NCBI GenBank assembly: GCA_944989445.1
Contig: CALYLW010000316.1
Span: 1,206,098 to 1,270,097, forward strand
Direction of reading: 5' to 3'
DNA length: 64,000 nucleotides
Source: Ampullaceana balthica
Lineage: Eukaryota; Mollusca; Gastropoda; Lymnaeidae
The first letter of the stretch is position 1; each line of letters opens with the position of its first letter. The position numbers were made by a program, and so were the translations under genes. Shown here in pieces: positions 1 to 11,611 of the stretch. The notes below the pieces were generated by a model. That model was not told the origin of the DNA, ran no database searches, and saw nothing but the letters and a program-made list of their open reading frames with translations.

Positions 1-882
1 GTTTGTGTGCTCGGAGCAGGCCTTGGAACACCTGCAATCTGAAAGTCAGTTGGAGCTTTGATGTTCATTTCCAGTGCCAGAATTTAGAATTGATAAGGCA
101 CTAAGCTATTTGAGATATGGGGCCCTTTATAAAATCTATGAAAGTGCTAAATATGACAGTTGCTCACTCTGACAATTTTATGAGGACCCCTCAAAAAAAC
201 TTGTATAGCTTATAGGTAAATCCTGCACTGTTCATACACTGGACTGTATGAGCTCAACCCTTTCCAAGTTCTACAACATCCATCCCCAATTACTTTGCCA
301 TTCAGTTTCAGTTATCATATTGAAAGTTTTATTTACCAGCTTTCTTACTGAAGGATATAATTGCTGTACCTATCTTTTTAATGCCAAAGAGTCAAAGAAG
401 TTTTTCCAGAAATATTACAATGAAACAAGGGCAAGCATGAAAGTTGAAACTATTTCTAACTTTCTTGTAACTAAAATCAATGGCAATGCTAACTTAAGTT
501 GACCAAAAAGCTGTTGGACAAATGCAAATAGGCCCAATAGGTAGATGCTGGAAAACTGAACTCTTAGCAGCCTGTTTACATATGTAAAAAGCATGGCTAT
601 TCTAGTGTGCTTATATATATTTATATGAAACATAAACATTTCCAGTAATGTTTTTCTTATATTCTGTGGTGTTCTGTAGACTTGTCAGAGACAATGGAGA
701 TAACTTGATACATTATATTTATTTAATATATACTTCACAGACCCATTGGATGCCGCTACCCCGCTTACAGAACCCCAAAAACAGTTGTTTTTTTCTTGGG
801 ATTTTGGCAGGTATGCAAATATACTAGTACAGTTGAACGAATCATGAGAAGTGCAGTGCCACTCATATCCACCCTGCCTTAC
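1..882. other. No supported gene (intronic or intergenic)
   Basis: I see no conserved domain, splice-flanked exon or repeat here. Short open frames (for example 248-502 on plus) show no recognisable motif. The part next to 882 is the 5' end of the intron downstream of the dynein exon at 883-1061, as it begins with a good splice donor on the minus strand. Confidence 0.5.
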
Positions 883-1061
883 CCGAGAGATGTCCCTGAG
901 GTTGAACAAGTAATGTATCCTGGCTGGAACCGCTGGACGATGGCCTGGTTCATCTCAATGGCGGCCATGGTCATGACGTCACCAATGGGCTTCACGTCCT
1001 TCTCAAAGTCCTGCAGTTTTTGGTTGATCATGCTGCCAAAGATTCGCTTGATCTGAGACTC
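883..1061 (-). pseudogene. DNAH2-like: Dynein heavy chain exon, AAA3 entry region, DNAH2-like, frameshifted
   Basis: Read on minus, this exon lies between an acceptor (CTCCAG, just right of 1061) and a donor (GTAAGG, 882-877). It encodes SQIKRIFGSMINQKLQDFEK, then VKPIGDVMT, then in another frame IHYLFNLRDISR. These are signatures of the region leading into AAA3 of axonemal dynein heavy chains, the ATP-driven motors of cilia. The wording, especially VQRF before HYLFNLRDIS, is closest to DNAH2 in my memory. At about 911-922 the frame changes and the usual PTP-x-K residues are missing, so a deletion that is not a multiple of three lies inside an otherwise conserved exon. No neighbouring exon of this gene is visible. 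It is a pseudogene fragment, or an assembly indel in a gene continuing left. Confidence 0.75.
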
Positions 1062-1418
1062 CTGGAGATGATGACAAAGGGAAAACTTTTGAAGGTTGGT
1101 TCATGCAGAAAATTGTCATAGCAGTACTACATCAAAAATATTTCTATGACGATTGGTCTCTTTGGACTCTGTTCTGTAAATAATCTATGATCAACTTATT
1201 AAAGAGCGCAAAAAGCAGGGTTGCAGCAGCTTTTTATTTTCCATCAGATGTAAAATTTATGAAGCTGAAACTGGAAATAATAATAATGATATTAGAACTT
1301 TTGTAGCATATTACTCAACCCTTATGCTGGGCTCACCAGGCTGCACGTAGAAAAATTAAAGTTGTATACAAGACATCCACATAATTACATGAGTGGCACA
1401 CTTAAACTACCATATATA

Positions 1419-1486
1419 CTCGTTCACAAGCCGACCTTTTTTGGACAAAATCTAGGGGAAAAAGTTGCGGGGTCGGCTTACGAGCG
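1419..1486. repeat. Short inverted-repeat element (MITE-like)
   Basis: Left arm ctcgttcacaagccgacc (1419-1436) and right arm ggtcggcttacgagcg (1471-1486) are imperfect reverse complements around a spacer of about 34 bases. This looks like a miniature inverted-repeat transposon remnant. No target duplication was identified. Confidence 0.4.
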
Positions 1487-1737
1487 GGTCATTAACGTAT
1501 TTCTGCATGGATATTGAATATCGGTGTTGTTATTGTAGATAATCAAGGTCCTTTTCTACATTCTACAAGATTCGACTGCTTTACCAGAAGCTATAATATA
1601 TTATTAAACATCTGTTAAACAAGGCTGAAATTATATGCAAAGGGGCGTAAACATCAGAATGGCAACTCAAAGCTTTAAATGAAGAAAAGAATGTTAAAGC
1701 TGTAAACTCAAAGGCATGTGAGAAATCAAGTACGCAC

Positions 1738-1968
1738 ATGACAAGAAGTCAACATGTCAAGCAAGCTGTAAGGTCAAGTACGCACATAAAAGCAGGCAAA
1801 TGTAAATATTGTAGAAAAAACCATGAACCTAGAAGATGTCCTGCTTATAGAAAGTTATGCAACAACTGTGGAAAATTGAATCATTTTTCTGCTGTATGCA
1901 AATCAAAAAGTGTAAAAGTTGTCAGCCATCAATACATACAACAAAAGCCTGTGAAAAAGAAAGTAAGT
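1738..1968 (+). pseudogene. Retrotransposon gag fragment with two CCHC zinc knuckles
   Basis: The frame encodes two tandem zinc knuckles: C22-x2-C25-x3-H29-x4-C34 and C41-x2-C44-x4-H49-x4-C54, within CKYCRKNHEPRRC and CNNCGKLNHFSAVC. Such pairs are typical of nucleocapsid parts of LTR-retrotransposon Gag proteins, which bind the element RNA. No capsid, protease or polymerase follows; downstream is AT-rich DNA to 3.2 kb. The conserved part ends near GAAAGTAAGTAC (about 1960), which resembles a splice donor, so an intron-bearing domesticated gene is possible but unproven. The frame continues to 2058 without recognisable content. Confidence 0.6.
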
Positions 1969-2059
1969 ACATTTTTATTTAGCAATAATAATCATATAAT
2001 TAAATTAATAGTAATGTTTATCTATTATTATCTACTTATGATTATTGCCAGAATTTAAT

Positions 2060-3250
2060 ATTAATACTCCCTTTATTAACTAACTTACACCATTATTTTA
2101 ACATTAAAATTGTGAATAATTACCATCTTGTTTTTGCTGCTTGAATCCCAGTTTACTGTATTACAAATTGAGTATATGATTAGTATCAATATCAATGCAA
2201 GTATAAATAATTTCATGTACCCAGTTACATGTATCTTGTTTGGTCTTTATCCACTGCAATAATATCAAAATATATTAAAATTTTAAAGGAATATAAATAT
2301 ATATATACATTTTTTAAGTTATCGGCTTTGGGCCTACATTTTTCAATATATTTTAACAATTAAAACTAAAAAATACACTAGAATTAAGCTTAGAATCGGA
2401 CATTTACGAAAAGGGGTGAAAACATTACTACAAAATATATTTCAATTAAATTAATGAATATGTTCAAAGTCTATTGTGAACATTTTATCATTTCATAAAT
2501 ATTTAGTGATTAATGACTTTGATTAGTCATTCAATTAAAAATATTTTCAGTTTAAAAAAATTAACTTCTTAAAAATTATAGTAACAGTATCCTTATCACC
2601 CCCGGCTAAATAATGCTTTGACCCAGAGCTAAGTTTATGCTCGAATCGATAGCACACTGACAGTTTAATGATTTATCGCTAATCGTAGACAAATAGCATT
2701 TATATAAATAAAATATATTAAAATAATTGAAAATTTAATAAAACTAGAAGTACATTTCATTAATTCCTTAGTTATTGTAAATTAAATACAAATGGAATCT
2801 AAAATAAACCTCGATCGTCGTTTTGCGTGTAATTAAGTTTTAAGTAGGCCTAAGTTTAGTAAGTAAGAATCATGATCTTGGAATTTCATTAATTATCGAT
2901 AACTTCTACACTAAATCACAAATAAACTAATTTAAAAATAAAAGTAAATTTTAATTAAATTAAACATGCTTCAAGGTTCGATTATGTTTTGACTTACCTT
3001 TTTTCTGCATTTAAATCCATAAAAACAGTACAAAATTTAATAAAAATGATAATAGCATTATTTAAGTCACGATTCATTTCTCCTCCGGCGTAGGACGTGG
3101 CGGGGTTGTTTACACATTTTTTTAGCAGACGTGATGACTTTTGTTCCCGGAAGAAGCAGAATTATGGGGTGTTCACAAAACTATAACAGTTTTATAGTCC
3201 TTTGGACTACCTTTTTGAATATATATTTTTGGACGCTGTAAAATGACTTT
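2060..3250. other. AT-rich DNA without recognisable genes
   Basis: Very AT-rich, with no open frame of note and no repeat I can name. The short GC-richer patch at 3080-3110 has no identifiable feature. Confidence 0.5.
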
Positions 3251-3251
3251 T

Positions 3252-3556
3252 TCATGAAGAGATAGGGATATAAGATAAGATGAAGAGATAGGGATATACG
3301 ATAAGATGAAGAGATGAGATAGGGATATAAGATAAGATGAAGAGATGAGATAGGGATATAAGATAAGATGAAGAGATAGGGATATAAGATAAGATGAAGA
3401 GATAGGGATATAAGATAAGATGAAGAGATAGGGATATAAGATAAGATGAAGAGATAGGGATATAAGATACGATGAAGAGATAGGGATATAAGATAAGATG
3501 AAGAGATAGGGATATAAGATTAAGAGATAGGGATATAAGATAAGATGAAGAGATGT
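3252..3556. repeat. Tandem array, about 26-bp unit
   Basis: About 11 units of agataagatgaagagatagg plus gatata, with some units shortened or carrying an extra gatga. The purine-rich plus strand makes the minus strand read as leucine/serine/isoleucine-rich pseudo-proteins in two frames; these are composition artefacts. Confidence 0.9.
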
Positions 3557-3610
3557 CTGACAATGAATGTCTGACCACAAAAAGTTAAGTGTGATGTCCA
3601 GACAGATGTA

Positions 3611-3661
3611 TAAGATCTTGTCTTATCTATAGACACTCCTTCTATACAGAAGATAATTATT
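3611..3661 (-). repeat. Hairpin-tail retroposon fragment, copy 1
   Basis: On minus it reads atcttctgtatagaaggag then tgtctatagataagacaag. It is the same short unit found at 9,561, 38,402, 60,151 and 62,812. At 38.4 kb this unit forms the 3' end of a tRNA-derived SINE, so this copy is probably a severely 5'-truncated retroposon. Confidence 0.6.
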
Positions 3662-4688
3662 GGGCCTTGATGGTTTTCCTGTTTTGAGAAATGGGATCAA
3701 TATTGGCTCAGTCTAAATTTTAAATCCAAAAACAAACAAGATTTGATATTGTTGAAATATTTTTTTTATATTTTACTTTGATTAATTTACCTGTACTTTA
3801 AAGTTACTAAGACAAAAGTAAAAGTGATTAAAACCTTGTAAAACTTGAGAAACTTTCTTAAGAAATAGTTATAATTAGCACATACCTTGCTACATAGGTT
3901 ATGCAGTTAGGTTATTTTAAGTGTCTGCTTTTGCTTAGATAAGTGGTTCCCAAAGTGGTCCCAGGGGTCCGCGGAACCGTTCAGGGGGTCCGTGGAAAAT
4001 TAAAATTGATTTGGGGGTCCCTGAACAACGCCATGGGGGTCCGCGGAAGGTTTAGTTTAACAATAATAAAATTATGTTTTATTTTTAATTAATACCGAAA
4101 TAAAAAAATAAAGACCAATGAATGCTGTAGTAGCGATTTTTTGGTCTTGAGTAAAATAAAGTTGTTTGACCTAGAAAAAGAAAAACAATACGATATTTCC
4201 ACAGCTGTAACAAATCAAAATGCTTGGTTTATTGAATGGTATGTCAAGTTTGATGCGTGAGAGAGGCGGATACCCTATATGTAGGTCATAAAAATACAAT
4301 CTTAAATGACGATGATTGCAGGGTTTGGTAAATTTTGACGTGTCGATAAGTCATATTTATCTTAATAGCTATCCATTGATACCACATTTGTTATGATTGG
4401 ACGATTAAAGATACATGAATCGAGTCCATAAAAAGTATTTTTATAATTCAAAATTCGACCAAACAAAATAACAAAATAATATTTAAAAATATTTCCTAAT
4501 ATATTAATAATATTATGATAACATTTTTAATGTAATTAACATTAAAAAATTGCTTTAGAAACCTAAAATATTGAAACATGGAAATCTCCACCACACCCCC
4601 CCCCCTTTTTTTTAAAAAAAAAGTTTAATATGGCGCAGTGTGAGACAGACTACCGAAAATAGTTTTATACAGCAATGCAATTATGCTG

Positions 4689-6519
4689 CAGTGGCGTAGC
4701 TAGAACTTTTGCCGCCCGGGGCGGTCTCCAATGTGCAGCCCTTTTTACGGACCATCCATAAATGACGTCACGCACCTGAGGCGGGGAGAGGAGTCATACA
4801 CTTGTGACGATGTGTGACGAGGGGGGTGTGTTTGAGAAATGTGACGTTACGTCAAAACGCACAACTTTAAATAAAATGTCCACTTAAATATTGATTACTG
4901 ACACTTTATTTAATGACGTTTACGTAAAACGCGTGTCACGATATTAGAGTGCAGCCTTGCACTAAAAACATACTTAAATGACAAAAATTTGATTTGAAAC
5001 AAAACTTTAAGGCCTCATATTGAAGAAGGGGTCTAAGTTTTGTGACGACGTGTGACGGGCGGAGGGAGTGAAAAAATCAGCCAAAATCGCGTGACGCCAT
5101 TTATGGACTGCAAAGTAGTCGATTATATGATGTTTTTTATAAATTAATAAACATGAATAAATAATTGTAATAGTAATTGAAACGAAGTAAAGGTGGAGAA
5201 CATGTTTACCATTGCATGCCAAATTTATGTAATCTGTAATTAAAGAGGCCACATAAAGATGATATACCTATAAATACACATTTATAAAAATACACCATAC
5301 ATTTTTTCCAAGACGCTTTAAATTTTAAAGTATGTCTTTTTCGAAATTATTTATGCCTATTGTTGTGTTTATTAACAGAGAAATTTGAATATTTTCATGT
5401 TCTTGCCATAAGTCTTAATAATTTTCCATAAAATAGACAAATTCAAATTATCCACACATTACTTTAATTGGATAGGCGTAACATTTTTAATGAATAACAG
5501 TATTTTAATGAAAACCACACATTATTTGTGCTACTTTAACTTTAATGCAATAAAAACAAAATAACTTTATTTTTTAATAACGTACCTTACAATAATTTTC
5601 TGAAAACTCAAACAGTAATCTAAATTACCAATATTTTATATAAATTACTACTTGCAAGTTAAATACAATATTTGAACCACCATGGTAGTTACTTGTTCGC
5701 GCATCATTCTGCGAATGTCAAAATTCCACGCAAAAACCATCGTGGCCATATTAATAGCACATTATTGGGCCCAGCGGTGATGTGTTTTTAAATCATTTAT
5801 ATTAACTCGTGGTGTCTGGTTGCGCCCTTGTCGCCAAAACATTGGATAGATTTTTAACCCACTTCCTCGTAAGCTAGCGAGCTGAAATTTAGCAGGCAGT
5901 TTCGTGCCAATGATAAAAACTATGTATCAAAATTTCAGATCGATCGCATGTACCGTCATTAAATTATTGAAAATTTAGATTATTTTATTGATTCCTATGT
6001 ATCATGTTATTTTTTTAGATAGAGCGTCGCGGTGCGTATTATATTGAACATGTTTTACGACACAACTACAATTTTGTATTTTTGGATGGTCTTGCGCTGC
6101 GTATTATAATGAACATTCTTTTAGTTACTTCTCGTACATAAAGGATTTATAGTCAAAAACTTGTTTTTTTACGGGTTTTTAAAAAATGTAGTTTTCTTAT
6201 AAAAGCGTCATCTGGTGGTACCACTTAATTTTTCAAACAAATTGATACCTTTTTTGAGTGAGTTTACATTTTTGAACGGTTTAGCGTTACTTATAACATC
6301 CACACATTCACTATCTAATCAAACAAATATTGTGGGAATCCGTTAATTAGGACTAGAATTTACGAATATTTTTGTTTCACCTTGGTTTTCCACCTTCAAA
6401 AGAAAAATGGTGGTTGTCGGAATAGATTGCACTTTTCAATTACCCACAAATGCCGCCCCTAAATGCGTGCCACCCGGGGCGGACCGCCTCCACCGCCCCC
6501 CCCCCTAGCTACGCCACTG
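4689..6519. mobile_element. Nested TIR transposon, 1.8 kb, 9-bp target duplication
   Basis: The ends are cagtggcgtagctag (4689) and ctagctacgccactg (ending 6519), perfect 15-bp inverted repeats, followed inward by related cccggggcgg stretches. The flanks share attatgctg (4680-4688 and 6520-6528), a 9-bp duplication, or 8 bp if one border base is counted in the element. A 9-bp duplication suggests a Mutator-type element; 8 bp would suggest hAT. No transposase frame is visible, so it is non-autonomous. It is inserted inside the hAT element at 3,941-8,906 and is therefore younger. Confidence 0.85.
5793..6190 (+). repeat. Helitron-like repeat family B, copy 1
   Basis: It begins after an A with TCATTTATATTAACTCGTGG and runs through shared blocks (agctgaaatttagcaggcag, aaaatttcagatcgatcgca, atttatagtcaaaaacttg). 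The same family lies at 9,799, 12,890-13,117 and 60,600-61,076. A TC start preceded by A is what Helitron 5' ends look like. The 3' terminus was not resolved. Confidence 0.55.
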
Positions 6520-7261
6520 ATTATGCTGCTACATATAAAGTCTAAAAGAGTCGTACATTCAATCGACAATTTATATTTGTGTAATACTGATACGAAGTGT
6601 ATAAACAAATTTCCGAATCTTAGGCTAAAAGAAGTTTAATATTATGGTTTAAAGTTTTGATAACGTTGAATTTTGTATTGTTATCCAGATAATGTACTTT
6701 TGAATGTAAATATATTTAATATGTGATACAATGTATATCTTTTGAAAAGAATATGTTTCAAATTGTCAATATAGTAATACCTTAAGGTTAATTAAAAACA
6801 AAACAAAAAACTCTCAAAGGGATCGTAACTTTTTTTGAAAAACAAATAAATAGAATTGTATCCTTCCGCCCCACGTCAAATAACTCTAAAGGGTTTTACT
6901 GCAGCATTCTGTTGAAAAAATTAATAGTTAAGTAACCGTTTCAAATAAAACATTTAGATAAATGTTTCCTATATTTTTGTGACCTTTTGAACAGATGAGT
7001 GATCCGAACAAAAAATGTAGATAGTACATTGTTGAAAATTTGAAGTATTGCTTTATTTCATTACAAGAAAATAGTATTTTACCATTATGTCTTCTGTGAA
7101 ATAAAACTTTGTCAAATGATTCTATGAAACCTCCCAAGCTTGAGGAACATTTAATGATAGTTAAATGCATAGTGATAAAAAAGATAAAGATCTAACGATT
7201 TTTTGAAACAGTCCAAGAAACATATTTGAAAACACCATCACTTCAACAACTCATAGGGACA

Positions 7262-8752
7262 ACATCTAAATCTAAGTGAGATGACGATGGACTGCGTGCG
7301 TCTTGTAATATTTATTGATTGCAAAGTCTGGAAAGCCCCACATGAATAGTGAAAAACGTATTTTACCAGCTGTAAGTGAGGTGATAAGCACTGTGTTGCA
7401 CAAACCAGGTTTCGACATCACAAAAAGAAATCCACTGAGCAATAATTCAGTCCAAAGAAGGATTAACGAAATGGGTCAGTGTGTTGAAAATTTACCAGGA
7501 AACGAGGCTTTACTTTTAGCTTATGTAAGATTTGTAAAAGAAGAACAGTTTTGCCAAAAACTGTTGTTTGTTAAAGTTAAATGTTTGGAAACAGATACGA
7601 AAGGTGAAACGTTATTTACTAAATTTAAAAAAAAATTTTGATGAAAAAGCTACACTCTTGACTAATATAATTTCTGTTGCTACTAACGGTGCTCCGGCAA
7701 TGTTAGGAAGATACCGAGGCTTTCTGACATACTTAAAATAAGTTAAAACAAGCTGTACCACATGTATGTTCATTTCATTTAGTCATTCATCGACATCATT
7801 TTGTTGCAAACATCTTAGTGAACGTTTGCATGGATCACTAGATTATGTCATTGTCATTAGAGCAGCTAATAAATGAAAAGGATTCCTTCAATGAGATATT
7901 ATTTTCTAAACTTTTGTTTTGAAAATGATGAAGATTATAATTGTTTACTGCTTCTTACAGACGTACGTTGGTTATACCTAATGTTTGAATCGATATTTTA
8001 TGCTCTCTTTGATTCAGTGCTGGAATTCCTGGAAGGCAAAGACAATGATTTGAGACAAAATTAACTCAAAAAATGACATAGCCTACATGACAAATTTGTT
8101 TGCCAAATTTAACAAAACTAATTTGAAACTACAAGGTGACCAAATAAAATTTAATCAAAACTAAAAGCGTAATATCTGCGTTTGTTGCAAATTTTTTTCT
8201 GTATAAACAAAACTTGGGGAGAGGAGACTGTTCTCGTTTCAAAATCTTTTGAAATTGCAAAATAGAGATGAAGATTTGCTTGCCTACTGTCAACACTAAA
8301 TGGCTGTTCATGTAGACATGCACCAATGATTTGAAGAAATTCTTCACTTGGATATTCCCAACTGAGTGTTGAACCCTTTTGCTCGGGGACAAACTCAGAT
8401 CCCAGACATAGATGAATCATACTAATACAGGAGCAACTTATTGAATTATCCACAAATGAGGAACTTAAACCAATGTTTGAACAAGTATACTACTAATTAT
8501 GGATACAAAAAAGATACCCCAATTTTATATCCTGCATTATGGGTTATTGTACAAAAGTTGTTGACAGATTTCCTTTCTTCCTGTTAGGTAGAACGTGGAT
8601 TCAGTGCCGTCATGAACCTCATCACAAAAAAACGAAACCGGCTAGAAACAAGTGCTCGTGGGGATTTGCGTTTGGTACTCACAAACATTGAGCTGGACAT
8701 TAATGCACTCATAAAATTATTAAAATCTCATCAAGTTCATCCAAGTCATTAA
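7262..8752 (+). pseudogene. hAT transposase remnant (ZBED5/SCAND3-like)
   Basis: Several plus-strand pieces in changing frames match the ZBED5/SCAND3-type hAT transposase. They include AKSGKPH (7,320), ILPAVSEVISTVLHKPGFDI, LPGNEALLLAYVRFVKEEQF, NGAPAMLGRYRGF (about 7,690), FENDEDYNCLLLLTDVRWL and LFDSVLEFLEGKD (to about 8,040). The C-terminal dimerisation segment is ERGFSAVMNLITKKRNRLE near 8,590-8,650, ending at a stop near 8,750. The protein would bind the element ends and catalyse excision with an RNase-H-like fold. Stops and frameshifts separate the pieces, so no functional protein is made. Open frames on the other strand at 8.13-8.45 kb are shadows. Confidence 0.88.
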
Positions 8753-9231
8753 TTTAATTTTAAATTTAACAAAAGTTTAATTTAAATAAATAATGTTGAG
8801 TAAATTTGTATACTATACATTTATGTAGCGTTTTCAATTGGGGTCCGTGGGCATGTTTTGACTATAAAAGGGGTCCACGGGTAAAAAAAAAGTTTGGGAA
8901 CCACTGGCTTAGATGAATCTCATGTAGAACAAACATGCAGTCACCTGTTGCTTCTTAACAGAGACTCGCTTCAATAACACACACTGAAACTAAAAGGCTG
9001 GTTAGTAAGGAAACTCTAAATTTTTGGATTGGAATAATACAAACTAACTCATTATTTATTAATGGGACACAGTTCTTTTGTTACAATGTTTTTATCTAAC
9101 AAGGTGTACATCATGGTTACAACAATATTTATCATAGCATTAGTGTCTTTTAAAATAAATAAATATTTCATTCATAAATATCTTTGTTAATAATTTTAAA
9201 AAAATTTAATTCCATTACATTGACAGGGAAC

Positions 9232-9663
9232 TATATATATATAAACTATATAACTATAAACTACTATATTGACTATAATGTTTTAAAAATATAAACTACT
9301 ATATTGACTATAATGATTTACATATATAAACTACTATATTGACTATAATGTTTTACATATATAAACTACTATATTGACTATAATGTTTTACATATATAAA
9401 CTACTATATTGACTACATGTATAATGTTTTACATATATAAACTACTATATTGACTATAATGTTTTACATATATAAACTACTAAATTGACTATAATGTTTT
9501 ACATATATAAACTACTATATTGACTGTAATGTTTTACATATACAAACTACTATATTGACTAGATAAGCGTAGGACGCAATAATCTTCTGTATAGAAGGAG
9601 CGTCTGTAAACAGATAAGATTGACTATAATGTTTTACATATATAAACTACTATATTGACTATA
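9232..9663. repeat. Tandem array, about 36-bp unit, AT-rich
   Basis: About 10 units of tatataaactactatattga then ctataatgttttaca. One unit is interrupted by the 58-bp retroposon tail at 9,561-9,618, so the array predates that insertion. Confidence 0.9.
9561..9618 (+). mobile_element. Hairpin-tail retroposon fragment, copy 2, with 7-bp target duplication
   Basis: A 58-bp insert (agataagcgtaggacgcaat ... gcgtctgtaaacagataag) interrupts a regular tandem repeat, so its borders are exact. It is flanked by attgact at 9,554-9,560 and 9,619-9,625. It contains GACGC...GCGTC arms around CTTCT-gtat-AGAAG, which can form a hairpin. I infer a 5'-truncated retroposon copy. Confidence 0.75.
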
Positions 9664-9798
9664 ATTTTCCATCTCACAATAAATCTTGTTCTAAAATGGC
9701 TTTAAAAATCTCTATAACTATAAGGAAAAGATATTTTTTTTATAATTATTTTTTATAGTTTTATTATTTACAGGAATGGAATGTCTCATGTTTTTAAA

Positions 9799-10225
9799 TC
9801 CCTTATATTAACTTCACCGCTGTCTCTTGGGTTCGCGGGCGGAAAAACAAAAGTAAAAAATGACACACTTCCCGTGATGCTATCAAGCTGAAATTTGGCA
9901 CATAGACTCGTGTCACCTAACAATGCATCGTATCAAAATTTCAGATTGATCGAATGTACCGTAATTAAATTAATGCATTTGTAATTCAATTTCACGGTTT
10001 GTTATTGTTTTTCTTCCACGTGCCAGTTCAGTTCACGCGTTGACGCCACCCGTCGATGTCCCCACCCCCTCCTGTCCCTTCCCCTGGTTTTAAGGCCAGG
10101 GGACATCAGTCGGTGTCAGTCTGTAAATGTTTATCGCATTTGAAATTGAACATAATCAATACTTTGAGTTATGTCTCATATATAAGAGATTTATAGTCAA
10201 AAACTTTGTTTTTACGGGGTTGTTT
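9799..10225 (+). repeat. Helitron-like repeat family B, copy 2
   Basis: Starts TCCCTTATATTAACTTCACC after an A. It shares agctgaaatttggcac, tatcaaaatttcagattgat and, near 10,185, gatttatagtcaaaaacttt followed by gtttttacggg with the other copies. An extra GC-rich block with an inverted repeat (cccctggttttaaggccagggg, about 10,080-10,102) lies inside. Confidence 0.55.
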
Positions 10226-11185
10226 AATTACATATTTAATCATCATTATAAATATATATTTTAAAAATTGCTTGAAAAATTTATTTCCAATGTCTGTTTT
10301 TAAATTATAATGGAAAACTATATGCTTACTTGGTTATTTGGTAATGTTATATGTTATGGGGATTAAAATATAAAGAATTTGTTTAAATAAAACAATAAAT
10401 GTTAAGATGTAATTGTTTATGATTACAAGCATAGAAATTTCTGTGAATGATTTCATTCAGAGCAAATAAATAAAAATAGTAAAAATTAAATTTACATGAT
10501 AAACATTTACTTTACCTATAGTTAGCAACTAATAAAGGAGAAAAATGAAAAAAAAATGGATTTGTTTTCGTCTATTCTTTTTTTCCCCTTCTTTATTACT
10601 TTCTATAAGTAATGGCAATGTAGATGTTATATCATGTATAATTTATTTTTTTATTATTGTTACTTATTTGTAAAGATGGAATATTTTGCTTAAAAACCTA
10701 CCCTTGTATGTCATTAAGTTAAACACATATTGCTGTATTTTTTATGTAAACAAATTATGTGTGTCCTCTTTTAAAAATATAATTTAACAGGTTTATTGCC
10801 ATTCAAATACTTAATATATTTTATGTACAAATATATCAATAAATAATCATTGGGACTAAAGATTTTTTACATTATTAGATGACCTATTTAAATTTTATGT
10901 GTTCATAAAATATAAAACACAAGATTAATGGGATTAAAATTTGTAAAAGCAGCATAGAGGACATTTAGTTGGGAGGTGGCATAAAATTAATATAAATAAT
11001 TTGAATTTTTATATAAAAATAATATAAGTTACCCTCTCTAAAGAAAGTGATCTTTTAAATTTATACTCTGTGAACTTATTTCACTAACATAAAATATATA
11101 TATGTGTGTCATTGGCTATACTGATAAAAATCCTCTGGTTTTGAATATCACATGGTAAGTTTCAATTGCTATTAGTGGTTTTTAC
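10226..11185. other. AT-rich DNA without recognisable genes
   Basis: No domain, exon or named repeat seen. Confidence 0.5.
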
Positions 11186-11186
11186 A

Positions 11187-11395
11187 ATTAGTTGGTAGCG
11201 CGCTCGACTTGCATACCGATGGTCACGGGTTCGAATCCATGTGAAGGCAAGGATTTGTTCCCGGGGCCTAGGGCATCCCTGAGTCACCCGGCTCCGAATT
11301 GGTACCTAACATTAGTTAGGCGGCTGGGTAATGCGTGGAACCCTCAAAGCCGTGGCCTGTGAATGCTGCATCACTTGCCAACAGAACATCCGTCA
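11187..11395 (+). mobile_element. tRNA-derived SINE, family 1, copy 1
   Basis: The tRNA-like head has ttggtagcgcgctcgacttg (A-box region) and ggtcacgggttcgaatcc (a good B box of an internal RNA polymerase III promoter). The body ggatttgttcccggggccta, tacctaacattagttaggcg and tgcatcacttgccaacag is about 85-90% like the inverted copy at 38.40-38.71 kb. Homology ends at ccaacag, so the hairpin tail of that copy is missing here. It is not a functional tRNA gene: there is no matching acceptor stem. Confidence 0.8.
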
Positions 11396-11611
11396 TGGCA
11401 ACAGTGAATGGCCAACAGTGAGTGTTGGGTGTCTATTCCTGAATGCCCACGTTAGTTTCTCGCTGGCCAAGCAAAGACCAGTCCACAAGCACATAACATT
11501 TGTCAAAATGCACATTTTAAAAAAAAATAGAAAGAATGATTTGATACAGAAACAAAAGATAGATAATTTTGTTGTCAAAACAAAGAAACAATATTGCTGA
11601 TGTACTTCAAA

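Larger units (their letters stand above)
3941..8906 (+). mobile_element. hAT DNA transposon, about 5.0 kb, with 8-bp target duplication
   Basis: The left end reads aagtggttcccaaag and the right end ctttgggaaccactg-type sequence in inverse orientation, i.e. the hAT terminal repeat CAGTGGTTCCCAAA with the first base changed on the left. Both ends are flanked by gcttagat (3933-3940 and 8907-8914), a perfect 8-bp target duplication, the hallmark of hAT insertion. Subterminal regions share ggggtccg/cgggtcc motifs. The element carries a decayed transposase on plus (7.26-8.75 kb) and a second nested transposon (4,689-6,519), so it is no longer autonomous. Confidence 0.92.

Noticed and set aside
3173..3580. 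Serine/leucine/tyrosine-rich open frames on minus
   Set aside because: Artefact of the 26-bp purine-rich tandem array; two frames are open at once.
8129..8453. Two overlapping minus-strand frames of about 90-100 codons
   Set aside because: They lie antisense to the decayed hAT transposase and carry no domain.
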